From NCBI RefSeq assembly GCF_009928485.1, contig NZ_JAABNP010000001.1:248001-312000 (forward strand): DNA of 64,000 nt, given 5' to 3'. A model generated the notes under the pieces. It made no database searches, was not told the DNA's origin, and saw only the letters and a program-made list of their open reading frames with translations. Both the position numbers and the translations under genes were made by a program. Shown here piece by piece: positions 53,844 through 61,558 of this stretch (within the stretch, counting starts at the first letter, position 1; every line of letters starts with the position of its first letter). This stretch comes from Clostridium sp. C2-6-12. Lineage in GTDB: Bacteria > Bacillota > Clostridia > Clostridiales > Clostridiaceae.

Positions 53844-54299
53844 ATGAAAAAAATACTTATAACAATTTTTGTGGTAATAATGATGTTTTCCATGATAGGC
53901 TGCGAAAAGAAGGTTGAAACAGTTAAAACAACGGATGAAAAATATGCAAATGCAGAGGGGATAGTAGAGGAACCACCAATCCATGTTGAAGAGGTTCCTG
54001 TAACATTTATAGATGAAAATAATACTGTAAAGGCTACCTTTGTTAATAATACAGATAAGGATATAACATCATATAAAGTAACTGGAACAGTAAAAAGCAC
54101 TGGCAAGAAAATATATTTTGATTCTGATAACAAGGTTAATTCTAAAAAAACATCAGATAAAATAGAGCCTAGAGACTCAATAGAAACAAATAAAGATGAT
54201 ATTGAAATTATTAGATATGAATTTGGCTTTACTGATGAAAAAGGATTAGATAGGATTGTACAATATAGCTGTTCAACAAAAAAATATATTTTAATATAA
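53844..54299 (+). CDS. Small lipoprotein, FxLyd-like
   Basis: 151 residues. Lipoprotein signal with lipobox MIGC (Cys about 20): hydrophobic ILITIFVVIMMFSMIG then C. The mature part is an Ig-like beta domain (VTFIDENNTVKATFVNNTDK, then ITSYKVTGTVKSTGKKI), as in small secreted FxLyd/DUF-type lipoproteins. The function is unknown; it sits in the cell envelope. GAGGTGATTG lies before the start. Confidence 0.8.
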   Translation: MKKILITIFVVIMMFSMIGCEKKVETVKTTDEKYANAEGIVEEPPIHVEEVPVTFIDENNTVKATFVNNTDKDITSYKVTGTVKSTGKKIYFDSDNKVNSKKTSDKIEPRDSIETNKDDIEIIRYEFGFTDEKGLDRIVQYSCSTKKYILI

Positions 54300-54337
54300 A
54301 AGGAATTATATTTGATTATAGAATATTTTTATTTAAG

Positions 54338-54385
54338 AAAGTGACTTGGTCTGTTATGGAAGACTAGTTGCTTTCTTTCAGCATA
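54338..54385 (+). terminator. Possible terminator after lipoprotein
   Basis: Imperfect stem GAAAGTGACTTGGTCT / AGACTAGTTGCTTTC with G-T pairs, followed by TTTC. Moderate only. Confidence 0.5.
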
Positions 54386-54535
54386 ATTTGGGTAAAATAC
54401 TAGTATAGATACTTTTATTTTTTATTCAAGTTGCATTGAGGATAGTGAATCTAATTAAAGTAGGGATAAAATAGTGATTAAATTAAATTAAATTAAGGAT
54501 AAAATTAGTAATATAGAAGGAGATGCGTAAGTTAA

Positions 54536-55057
54536 GTGAAAAAAATAGTATTAGTATTAATATGTTGTTTATGTATAGCATTTATATTTTTCAATTCAAG
54601 CAAAACAGGAACTGCATCAAATAATATAAGTGAAAATATAGTAAATCGTGTTGTAACTATGCTTAAAGAAAGCGATTATTTAGATTCTGATATTATAGAT
54701 AAAGTAAAGGAAAGAGGAATAGACAAATCTGACTTAAATGTATTAGTCAGAAAAAGTGCTCATGCTTTTGAATTCTTTCTTTTAGCTGTAGTTGTTTTTA
54801 TAACCATTAGTTTTGCAAAAGTTAATAAAGTAGAGGCTTTTATTTATCCATTATTTGTGGTTCTGTTGTTTGCAGTATTTGATGAACTTTTTCAAAAATA
54901 TGTTCAAGGTAGAACCTCAAGCTTAATTGATGTGTTAATAGATTTTAGTGGAGGAATAATTGGAACTACATTAAGTAATATGGTCTTTGCATTGGGAAGT
55001 AAAATTAAAAATAAAGATAGAAAAGGCAGAAGAAGCAATAAAGCAGACAGAAACTAA
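54536..55057 (+). CDS. VanZ-like membrane protein
   Basis: 173 residues. VanZ family (PF04892): RKSAHAFEFFLLAVVVF and DELFQKYVQGRTSSLIDVLI, with DFSGGIIGT. Four membrane helices and a basic C-terminal tail. VanZ proteins reduce teicoplanin sensitivity in enterococci, but most homologs have no known role. The start codon is GTG 54536; AAGGAG is about 13 bases upstream, longer than ideal. Convergent with the S-layer-like copy 2. Confidence 0.88.
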   Translation: MKKIVLVLICCLCIAFIFFNSSKTGTASNNISENIVNRVVTMLKESDYLDSDIIDKVKERGIDKSDLNVLVRKSAHAFEFFLLAVVVFITISFAKVNKVEAFIYPLFVVLLFAVFDELFQKYVQGRTSSLIDVLIDFSGGIIGTTLSNMVFALGSKIKNKDRKGRRSNKADRN

Positions 55058-55154
55058 AGACTATGATTTAGAACTTAGAAGTGAAGAGCATAAAAACATT
55101 ATAAAGTACCGCATTAGCTTTTATAAAAAAGATTGCATTATTATAAAAAATAGA

Positions 55155-55188
55155 TAAAAAATTGCTGGAAACTTTCGTTCCCAGCAAC
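55155..55188 (-). terminator. Terminator of S-layer-like copy 2
   Basis: On the minus strand: TTGCTGGGAAC (55187-55177), loop, GTTTCCAGCAA (55172-55162), then TTTTTT (55161-55156). One mismatch. Confidence 0.85.
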
Positions 55189-55279
55189 ATATCTGAATTT
55201 TTAAATTTAGGAAAGTATCTTATATGCAATTTTGCTAAGAGCACGCAGAATTGCATATTAATAGTATTAACTGTTTATA

Positions 55280-58006
55280 TTATCCAATCCAAGCTCCGCT
55301 AGCACCTAATCTATAACCATTAACAGTTGTATTAGCTAACATAGCTCCTGAGCCATTTAAGTAGTACCAAGTACCATTATCATTTATCCAACCAGTCTTC
55401 ATAGAACCTTTTGGTCCGCCTGTATATGGAGATAAGTAATACCAATTACCGTTGTCATTTATCCAGCCAGTAACCATAGCTCCAGAGCCAGCTGAGTAGT
55501 ACCAAGTACCATTGTCATTTATCCAACCAGTTTGCATAGCTCCTGATGATGGATTGAAGTAGTACCAAGCATCTCCGTCTTGATACCAGCCTGTAGCCAT
55601 GATTCCATCAGCTTTCATGTAGTACCAAGCTCCACCAAGGTTAATCCATTTAGAAACAATTTTATTTCCTGCTGCATCATTGTAAGTCCAAGTTCCATCA
55701 GTTCCTTTAACCCATCCAGTTACAACTGCTGGAGTAACTGCTGTAGATTCATCTTGAGTTTTCTTAGTTCCTTCTTGAACTGTTGTGTAAACTTCATTAT
55801 CTTCATCCCAAGCAATTAAGTTGTTGTCGTCATATACATCTATATGATCAAATGATCTATCTGTAGTGTACATTTCTTTCTTTTCAGTTCCATTGAACTT
55901 AGTGATAGTACCTTTACTTATTACCCAAGTGTTTCCATTAACGTCATATGCGATTGCTGTGTGTCTTGTACCATCTTTAATATCTATATCGCTATCCCCA
56001 TCTTTCTTAGCTATATAAACATCAACATTTTTCTTACTACTATCTTTAGTATCAATTTTGTCTTTTCTTAAAACAATCTTGAATACTTTAACTTTATCTT
56101 TATCTCCATTGTCATCTTTAGATCCAATTATATATAAATTGCCATCTTTAACTGTGATATTTTCTAAATCAAATCCATCTTCGTTACCATTTACTAAGAA
56201 GTTGTATGCAACTTTAGAATCATCACAATCGTATATAGTATTGTTATCTAATTGATATGAATCAACGCTCTTTGGAAGGTAAGCACCGTCTTTAGTGTCT
56301 CCTTGAGCTTTTGATATCTTTTGGATGAAGTATTGTTCATTTACTGCATATCCTGTTTCTGATACTGCAACTTTAGCTAAAGCATAGATATAATCTTTAT
56401 CTTGATTTAATGCATAAAGATTTTCTAAGTTAACAGTGATATTATAATCTTGATTTGCTTTATCGTATTCTTTAACTCTTACTGTTTTCTTTGCAGCTTG
56501 GCTATAGATATACATGTTAGCTGTAGCTGAAGCATCGATATACTTACCTGATCCGTTAACGAATCCAGTGTAATTTCCTCTTACTCCGATTAAACCGTTG
56601 CTTTGAACTTTACCGTCTACTAGGTATAATACAGCTTTTGTGCTTGATTGAGTTTTACTTATTTCATTAGTGATTATAGCTTGAATTGCTTTTTGTCTTG
56701 CGAAAGCATCTGATACTGAATCACCTAATTTTCCATTAGCAATTGCTGTTTTTAATGCTGCATTTGCTACTGCTACACTTATAGTTCCTGATACTGATCC
56801 ATCAGCAGAAACACCTGTTATTCCTGCATCTGTATAAGTAGAAAGAGTTGCTACAGCTGGGTTAGCTACTAATGTATTTACTGCTTGTACAGTTGTTGCT
56901 CCAAGTGGTGCTTCATCTCCAATTACTGCTATTGCATTTAATCTTGCTGTATATGCAGCATATGTTGCTGGATCTGAATCCTTTATAACAGCTACTGCAT
57001 CTCTAGCAGCTTTAACATCTACTTGTAATCTTGTACCTTCTGCTTTAATAACTTTATCTAAAGCTAAACCAGCGGCAGCTCCTGTAGTTTGTTCTCCAGC
57101 TCCAAGACCGTCTACAACTGTGTAATGGCTTAAAGCAACAGTTGCATCAACATGTCCAGTTTTCTTAGCAGTTCCTGTGATTTGGTTTAAAGTTGCATCA
57201 TATTTGATAGTAGTAACATCAAATACACCTGTATCTGTAGTAACATTGTAAGCAAAATCTGGATCTCCAACTAATGCTGCAACAACTTTTTGTGCAAATT
57301 CAGCTTTAGTAGTTGTAGCAGGATAAGTTAAGAATGCTCCATTACCAACTTTATATGTTCCTGTTGTTGGAACTGTTGATGGTAATTGTATAGTGAATTT
57401 AGCAGCAGTATCAACGTTTCCTACTATAGAACCTGTATTTGTTCCGTTGTTTTTGTCACCTTTAGCTGTATATTGGTACCAAACTTCTCCGAATCTGTTT
57501 CCAAATACGTTTAAGTTGTAACCATCTCTGCTTTTGATAGTTCCAGAATATTGATCTCCTAGGTCAACTGTATCCCAGCTACTAGTTAATGAATATCTAT
57601 CAGTTTTCTTTAAAGCTGATCTTAATTTACTTTTAACTTCATCTGCTTTATCTTCTGGAGTTTCATCATCAACGATTTTTCCTGTTGATAAATCAACTAA
57701 ATATTGGTCATTCCCATCTTGAGCATAAGCGTACTTTGTACCATATTTAGCTTTTAATTCATAATCTCTTAGATCATCATTGAATTTTTCTTTTTCTGCA
57801 CTACCGTTGTTGTAGTAAATACCGTTGTCATCTTCATCTGTTCTGTATCCTTCATAGATGTATTTTCCGTTGTCGTAAGCGAAAGCTTGTCCTTTGATGT
57901 GACCATCTTTAACCCCTAATCTTGTAGAAGCCATTGCTGGTACAATTGACATAACTGAAGCAGCAGCCACTAATAATGCTGTAATTTTGTTAGCTCGTTT
58001 GAACAT
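55280..58006 (-). CDS. S-layer-like secreted wall protein, copy 2 (inverted paralog)
   Basis: 908 residues. Start 58006, with AGGAGG 7 bases before; the longer frame to 58042 is unlikely. Signal peptide 1-26 (VPAMA-S). N-terminal domain 27-177 (STRLGVKDGHIKGQAFAYDN), central Ala/Thr-rich domain 178-468 nearly identical to copy 1, diverged C-domain 469-760, then GW/YY wall repeats with about two more units than copy 1 (for example YSAGSGAMVTGWINDNGNWYY). Copy 1 and this gene are inverted relative to each other and bracket the glycan locus. Likely a major surface protein or alternative S-layer subunit; an S-layer role is inferred. No SLH domain. Confidence 0.85.
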   Translation of the reverse strand: MFKRANKITALLVAAASVMSIVPAMASTRLGVKDGHIKGQAFAYDNGKYIYEGYRTDEDDNGIYYNNGSAEKEKFNDDLRDYELKAKYGTKYAYAQDGNDQYLVDLSTGKIVDDETPEDKADEVKSKLRSALKKTDRYSLTSSWDTVDLGDQYSGTIKSRDGYNLNVFGNRFGEVWYQYTAKGDKNNGTNTGSIVGNVDTAAKFTIQLPSTVPTTGTYKVGNGAFLTYPATTTKAEFAQKVVAALVGDPDFAYNVTTDTGVFDVTTIKYDATLNQITGTAKKTGHVDATVALSHYTVVDGLGAGEQTTGAAAGLALDKVIKAEGTRLQVDVKAARDAVAVIKDSDPATYAAYTARLNAIAVIGDEAPLGATTVQAVNTLVANPAVATLSTYTDAGITGVSADGSVSGTISVAVANAALKTAIANGKLGDSVSDAFARQKAIQAIITNEISKTQSSTKAVLYLVDGKVQSNGLIGVRGNYTGFVNGSGKYIDASATANMYIYSQAAKKTVRVKEYDKANQDYNITVNLENLYALNQDKDYIYALAKVAVSETGYAVNEQYFIQKISKAQGDTKDGAYLPKSVDSYQLDNNTIYDCDDSKVAYNFLVNGNEDGFDLENITVKDGNLYIIGSKDDNGDKDKVKVFKIVLRKDKIDTKDSSKKNVDVYIAKKDGDSDIDIKDGTRHTAIAYDVNGNTWVISKGTITKFNGTEKKEMYTTDRSFDHIDVYDDNNLIAWDEDNEVYTTVQEGTKKTQDESTAVTPAVVTGWVKGTDGTWTYNDAAGNKIVSKWINLGGAWYYMKADGIMATGWYQDGDAWYYFNPSSGAMQTGWINDNGTWYYSAGSGAMVTGWINDNGNWYYLSPYTGGPKGSMKTGWINDNGTWYYLNGSGAMLANTTVNGYRLGASGAWIG
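56603..57475 (-). repeat. Near-identical tract shared with inverted S-layer-like paralog (arm 2)
   Basis: Codons 178-468 of this gene; partner tract is 16693-17565 in opposite orientation. Amino-acid differences seen: T194I, Y294H, T305Q, I385V. The flanks on both sides drop clearly in identity, so the tract edges are sharp. Confidence 0.85.
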
Positions 58007-58160
58007 AAAATTTCCTCCTAATTTTTTGTAATCAATCGACATTATGAAGAAATATTATATCTATATTAAAGATAATATAAAAAATAAATAAATAACGACA
58101 TAATGTCTCTTGAAAACCTATATTTTTCTCTCTCGGTATATAATACAATTAAAAAACATT

Positions 58161-58176
58161 ATTTGGGTACCTTTTT
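58161..58176 (-). promoter_or_regulatory. A-run/GGTACC motif upstream of S-layer-like copy 2
   Basis: Read on the minus strand: AAAAAGGTACCCAAAT, the same core as at 15651-15665 in front of copy 1. About 160 bases before the copy 2 start. Shared motif between paralog leaders; function not established. Confidence 0.45.
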
Positions 58177-58469
58177 GATATTATTCCACATTTTATATTT
58201 ATTAACTATAAATGAATTACTAAGTAATTTTTAATATAATAAGAAAAATAGATATTATTTTAAAACGTTGATAAGCAATCAAGAAAAATAATATAGCTTA
58301 AAGTATTTATAGGTATTTATTAATATTTTTATTAGTGTACTAGATGATTCTAGTAATACCTTAAATGAGAATTGAAAAGTAATAGCCTAAATTAAATTAA
58401 TTTAATATTATAATATTTTATTATTATGCTAGACGTCTAAAGTTTATTTATGCTATATTCACATTATAA

Positions 58470-58490
58470 ACTTTAAAGTAACTTTAAAGT
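58470..58490. promoter_or_regulatory. Tandem ACTTTAAAGT palindromes upstream of MerR gene
   Basis: Two copies of the perfect palindrome ACTTTAAAGT (58470-58479 and 58481-58490) with one base between, 46 bases before the MerR start. A nearby AGACGTCT palindrome lies at about 58432-58439. Candidate autoregulatory operator; MerR-type regulators bind such dyads. -35/-10 were not assigned. Confidence 0.5.
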
Positions 58491-58536
58491 CAAGACGTAT
58501 ATATTTAAAATATAACTTCATACAGGAGTGGTTTAT

Positions 58537-59292
58537 ATGAAAAAAAGAAATTATATAGGGAAAATTTCAGAAGTACTTAAAATTCCTTCTTCTACATTGC
58601 GATATTGGGAAGATCAATCACTTGTTGAATTTCCAAGAGATAAAGACAACAACTACCGATCCATTTCTTTAAAGACAATATTAAGAATTTGGGATATTAT
58701 ACTGTATCGAAACCTTAACATTCCATTGAAACAAATTAAGTTAATGCGACAGATGAATATTGATGAATTAGAATTTATTATAGGTCAAAATAGAAAAAAG
58801 CTTATTGAAGAATTAGCTAGCCTAGAAAAAGCCGTTAAAAAAATTGAAACAAAAGAAAAAAGTATTGAGAAAATCAAATATTATAAATCCAACCCTTGCT
58901 ATATAGAAAAATATATTTTCCCTCCAATTAAATTATTCAATTATTCTAAAAATTACTTGAGTAAAGAAATGACACAATTCTACATTTCAGATGTTGATGA
59001 TTTTGTAATAGTTATTGATTCTGAAAAATCAATTGCAGATTATGGAATGTTTGTATCTGAAGAAGAGGAGAAGAATATTTTTAGAGATAAAGATAGCTGT
59101 GAAAAATTATATTTAAAGGGCTTGTTAAAAGTTGATGGTGATGATATTAATAATAAGAACAATTGTAATGAATTAATACTTAATGCTGAAAAATTGGGAT
59201 ACAAAACAGGTACTATAATCGGAAAATACCTGATTTCTGCTTGTGAGGATAAAAGATATGATTATTATGAAGCATGGGTGGAATTACTTTAA
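58537..59292 (+). CDS. MerR-family transcriptional regulator
   Basis: 251 residues. N-terminal winged helix-turn-helix 1-75 (YIGKISEVLKIPSSTLRYWE, then NYRSISLKTI and NIPLKQIKLMRQM) is of MerR type, with a coiled coil to about 115 (ELASLEKAVKKIETKEKSIEK). The C-terminal 130 residues have a GyrI-like pattern (DDFVIVIDSEKS...YYEAWVELL), so a small-molecule effector is likely. The start at 58537 has AGGAG 8 bases upstream; a GTG three codons earlier is less likely. Tandem palindromes lie upstream. The truncated gene after it begins 4 bases past its stop, suggesting a deletion. Confidence 0.86.
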   Translation: MKKRNYIGKISEVLKIPSSTLRYWEDQSLVEFPRDKDNNYRSISLKTILRIWDIILYRNLNIPLKQIKLMRQMNIDELEFIIGQNRKKLIEELASLEKAVKKIETKEKSIEKIKYYKSNPCYIEKYIFPPIKLFNYSKNYLSKEMTQFYISDVDDFVIVIDSEKSIADYGMFVSEEEEKNIFRDKDSCEKLYLKGLLKVDGDDINNKNNCNELILNAEKLGYKTGTIIGKYLISACEDKRYDYYEAWVELL

Positions 59293-59296
59293 GTAA

Positions 59297-60355
59297 GAAA
59301 ATTTATATAAAGGAAAATGGATTATTGTTATTTGGGCCCCAGGAGGGCAAAATAGACCATATAAATCTCCAAAGGATTTTCATTCTAAAGCAAAGGATTA
59401 TAAATTGTATGTTAGACGCTATTCTAGTACTGTTCCGGCTAAACAAGATGAGGAGAGAGAATTATATAATTTAGCTGGAAATATACCATTTGATGATAGA
59501 GTGCATTACACTTCAGAAGTATCAGATTTAAAGCTAAATCTAATAAAAGAGTATCTTGGGGATGTAGAAAGCGATTTGTACCATAAAGTTAGTGATATAC
59601 CTATTGAAAAGATATTTGCAGGACCTATTCATGAGCAAATCAGAAATATTCTAAAGTATATAAAGAATACAATAATAAGAGAAAAAGTTATTAAAGTGGC
59701 TGGTCAGGCAGAAGCGATAAGGGTATTTAATTATCCGTATGCAGCAATAGAAGAAGCTATTGTAAATGCAGTATATCATAGAAGCTATGAGGAAAGAAAT
59801 CCAATAGAAGTTAGAATTGATAAAGATAGGATTACTATAGTAAGTTATCCAGGACCAGATAAATCAATAAAAAAATCAGATATAGATAGTGGGCAAGTGA
59901 TTGCAAGAAGGTATAGAAATAGAAGAATTGGAGACTTTTTGAAAGAATTAAAGCTGACAGAAGGCCGAGCAACAGGTATTCCTAAAATAATTAAGTCTAT
60001 GAAGATAAATAAATCACCAAAACCTATTTTTGATACAGATGATGATAGAACATATTTTTTAGTGAATTTACCTGTTAATAAATATTTTATTGAAGATGAG
60101 GCCCAAGATAAATCAATAAAGGAAATTGATATAATAAATATAGATAATTTGAATAAGACTGAATTAAAGTTAATTAAAATATTAAAAGAATCAGAGAAAT
60201 CAAAAAAAGAAATTGCTTTGGAGTTAGGATATAAATCAATTACCGGAAATCTAAAAAAAGCGATAGATAATTTGCTAAATCAAGGATTGATAGAATATAC
60301 TATTCCTCATAAACCAAAAAGTAAAAATAAAAAATATAAAATAAAAGAGACCTGA
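59297..60355 (+). pseudogene. 5'-truncated AlbA_2/ATP-binding transcriptional regulator-like gene
   Basis: The frame opens right after a stop (59294-59296) without a start codon and reads KWIIVIWAPGGQNRPYKSP, the end of an AlbA_2 (Schlafen-like) DNA-binding domain, then YVRRYSSTVPA. The remaining part is intact: HATPase-like region (AIEEAIVNAVYHRSYEERNP, then DRITIVSYPGPDKS) and a C-terminal winged-helix region (KSKKEIALELGYKS). The N-terminal part of AlbA_2 is missing and no Met occurs for about 190 codons, so this is a remnant. TTG 59405 could start translation but has no ribosome site. Confidence 0.75.
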
Positions 60356-60388
60356 TACCTTATTGAGTCAGATCTTTGTATAACAATG

Positions 60389-60426
60389 GAAAGAGGCCAC
60401 GCATAAAAGCAAGCATGACCTCTTTT
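60389..60426 (+). terminator. Terminator after truncated AlbA_2 gene
   Basis: Stem AAAGAGGCCACGC / GCATGACCTCTTT with two mismatches, then TTCAT. Similar in sequence to the terminator at 53460-53502. Confidence 0.7.
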
Positions 60427-60487
60427 TCATTGAGTTTTTTGTTTTAAGCAAATATATTAGAGGATATAATATATTATAATAAGAAAA

Positions 60488-60568
60488 TTGACTATAGAAT
60501 TTAAAAGAATAAAGGATACCTCATCTAAAACTATGAATGAAGGTGTTCGTGATCCATTATCAAATTAA
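60488..60568 (+). pseudogene. C-terminal scrap of a DUF1703 PD-(D/E)XK gene
   Basis: 27 codons starting TTG 60488 read TIEFKRIKDTSSKTMNEGV, closely matching IIEFKRIKDTSPKTMDQGV in the intact gene at 61559-63238. The DNA before it (60429-60487) also matches the leader of that gene. A second copy of the gene must have lost its middle by deletion, leaving leader plus nuclease-motif scrap. Confidence 0.72.
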
Positions 60569-60589
60569 GTTGTAGAGGGGGCGATATAC

Positions 60590-61270
60590 TTGTGCATAAA
60601 CATTAATAGACATCTAAAAGGATATCGAAATAAATATAAAGTGGATTACTGCCTTGAGGAAGGGAAAATTCTGCATCTATTTGAGTTTGATGAAAAAGAG
60701 ATATTTCATATAAGTGAAACAGGTAATTCATCGTTTTACAGGTCAGATATAAGAAACTTATTGGAGGAATTTAAAGTATTTGAAAATATAAAAGACAAAG
60801 TAAATATAGAGAAGAAATCTTTTGAACGAATGATAATAGAAGCAGTTGAGGATTTTTATGAACATGAGTTCAGAGATAAGTTTAGTAAGAACCAGTATAG
60901 AGCATATCTTCGCAAGAAAAAAGAAAATGAAATTTTACAAGATATGATCTATTATGAAGAAGAATATGGTGAAAATTTTAATGATGAAGAACATTTTAAA
61001 ATGTGGTATGTAAATATAATTAACTACAACTACAACACAAAATTTGATACATATAATGAAGCTAAAAGATATCATAAATCTGAAGGATGGAAGAAGCTAA
61101 GAGGTGAAAGTAAATCTAACTTTTATGATTTAACATCAGAGGAAGCAGAGATTTTCAAAGAAGTGCTTAAGATAGGATTTAGTAAACTTGCTAAGAAATA
61201 TCATCCTGATGTAAATGGGGATAGTGATAAGATGAAGTTGCTAAATAGTTTAAAAGAGAAAATCAAATAA
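60590..61270 (+). CDS. Hypothetical protein with C-terminal DnaJ-like motif
   Basis: 226 residues. Start TTG 60590, with GAGGGGG 9 bases upstream. N-terminal half has mixed beta strands and charged helices (LHLFEFDEKEIFHI); the last 40 residues read FSKLAKKYHPDVNGDSDKMK, a J-domain HPD motif with its flanking helices, placed at the C-terminus rather than the usual N-terminus. Similar proteins are known in Firmicutes, often with unknown roles. It may recruit Hsp70 (DnaK). No neighbours in operon. Confidence 0.7.
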   Translation: MCININRHLKGYRNKYKVDYCLEEGKILHLFEFDEKEIFHISETGNSSFYRSDIRNLLEEFKVFENIKDKVNIEKKSFERMIIEAVEDFYEHEFRDKFSKNQYRAYLRKKKENEILQDMIYYEEEYGENFNDEEHFKMWYVNIINYNYNTKFDTYNEAKRYHKSEGWKKLRGESKSNFYDLTSEEAEIFKEVLKIGFSKLAKKYHPDVNGDSDKMKLLNSLKEKIK

Positions 61271-61400
61271 AGCAGAATATCTTAATATTTCAAAATCTAT
61301 GCTACTTTTAATTCTTTCTTTGCATTGTTATAATATTGTTCTGGTCACAGTTTAGCAATAAAAACGATAAAGATGACAGAGAAGGTGAATTCAAGGAATA

Positions 61401-61475
61401 AATCTTATCTGCTTTTTTGTTTTAAGGAAGGATAATCAATATGTTGAAAAATCTTATCTGTTTTTTTGTTTTAAG
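61401..61475. repeat. Direct repeat in leader of DUF1703 gene
   Basis: A 26-base unit beginning AATCTTATCTG and ending TTTTTTGTTTTAAG occurs at 61401-61426 and 61450-61475; a partial third (TTTTTTGTTTTAAG) is near 60436. The later part of this leader (GGATATAATA) also matches 60461-60470. Confidence 0.65.
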
Positions 61476-61558
61476 CGATTGGGTTATAGGATATAATATT
61501 AAGAAAAGACGTGAAGCGGGAAATAAAACTATGCCTAATAAGAGAGGAGGGTTATTAA

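Larger units (their letters stand above)
58007..58536. other. Divergent intergenic region between copy 2 and MerR regulator
   Basis: No gene seen. On the minus strand it is the leader of copy 2 (with a GGTACC/A-run motif); on the plus side it holds tandem palindromes before the MerR gene. It also carries GACATTATGTC-like words near 58040 and 58096. Confidence 0.5.

Noticed and set aside
59274..59474. Short open frame across the MerR/AlbA_2 junction
   Set aside because: No ribosome site and no family pattern; the other frame here matches an AlbA_2 C-terminus.
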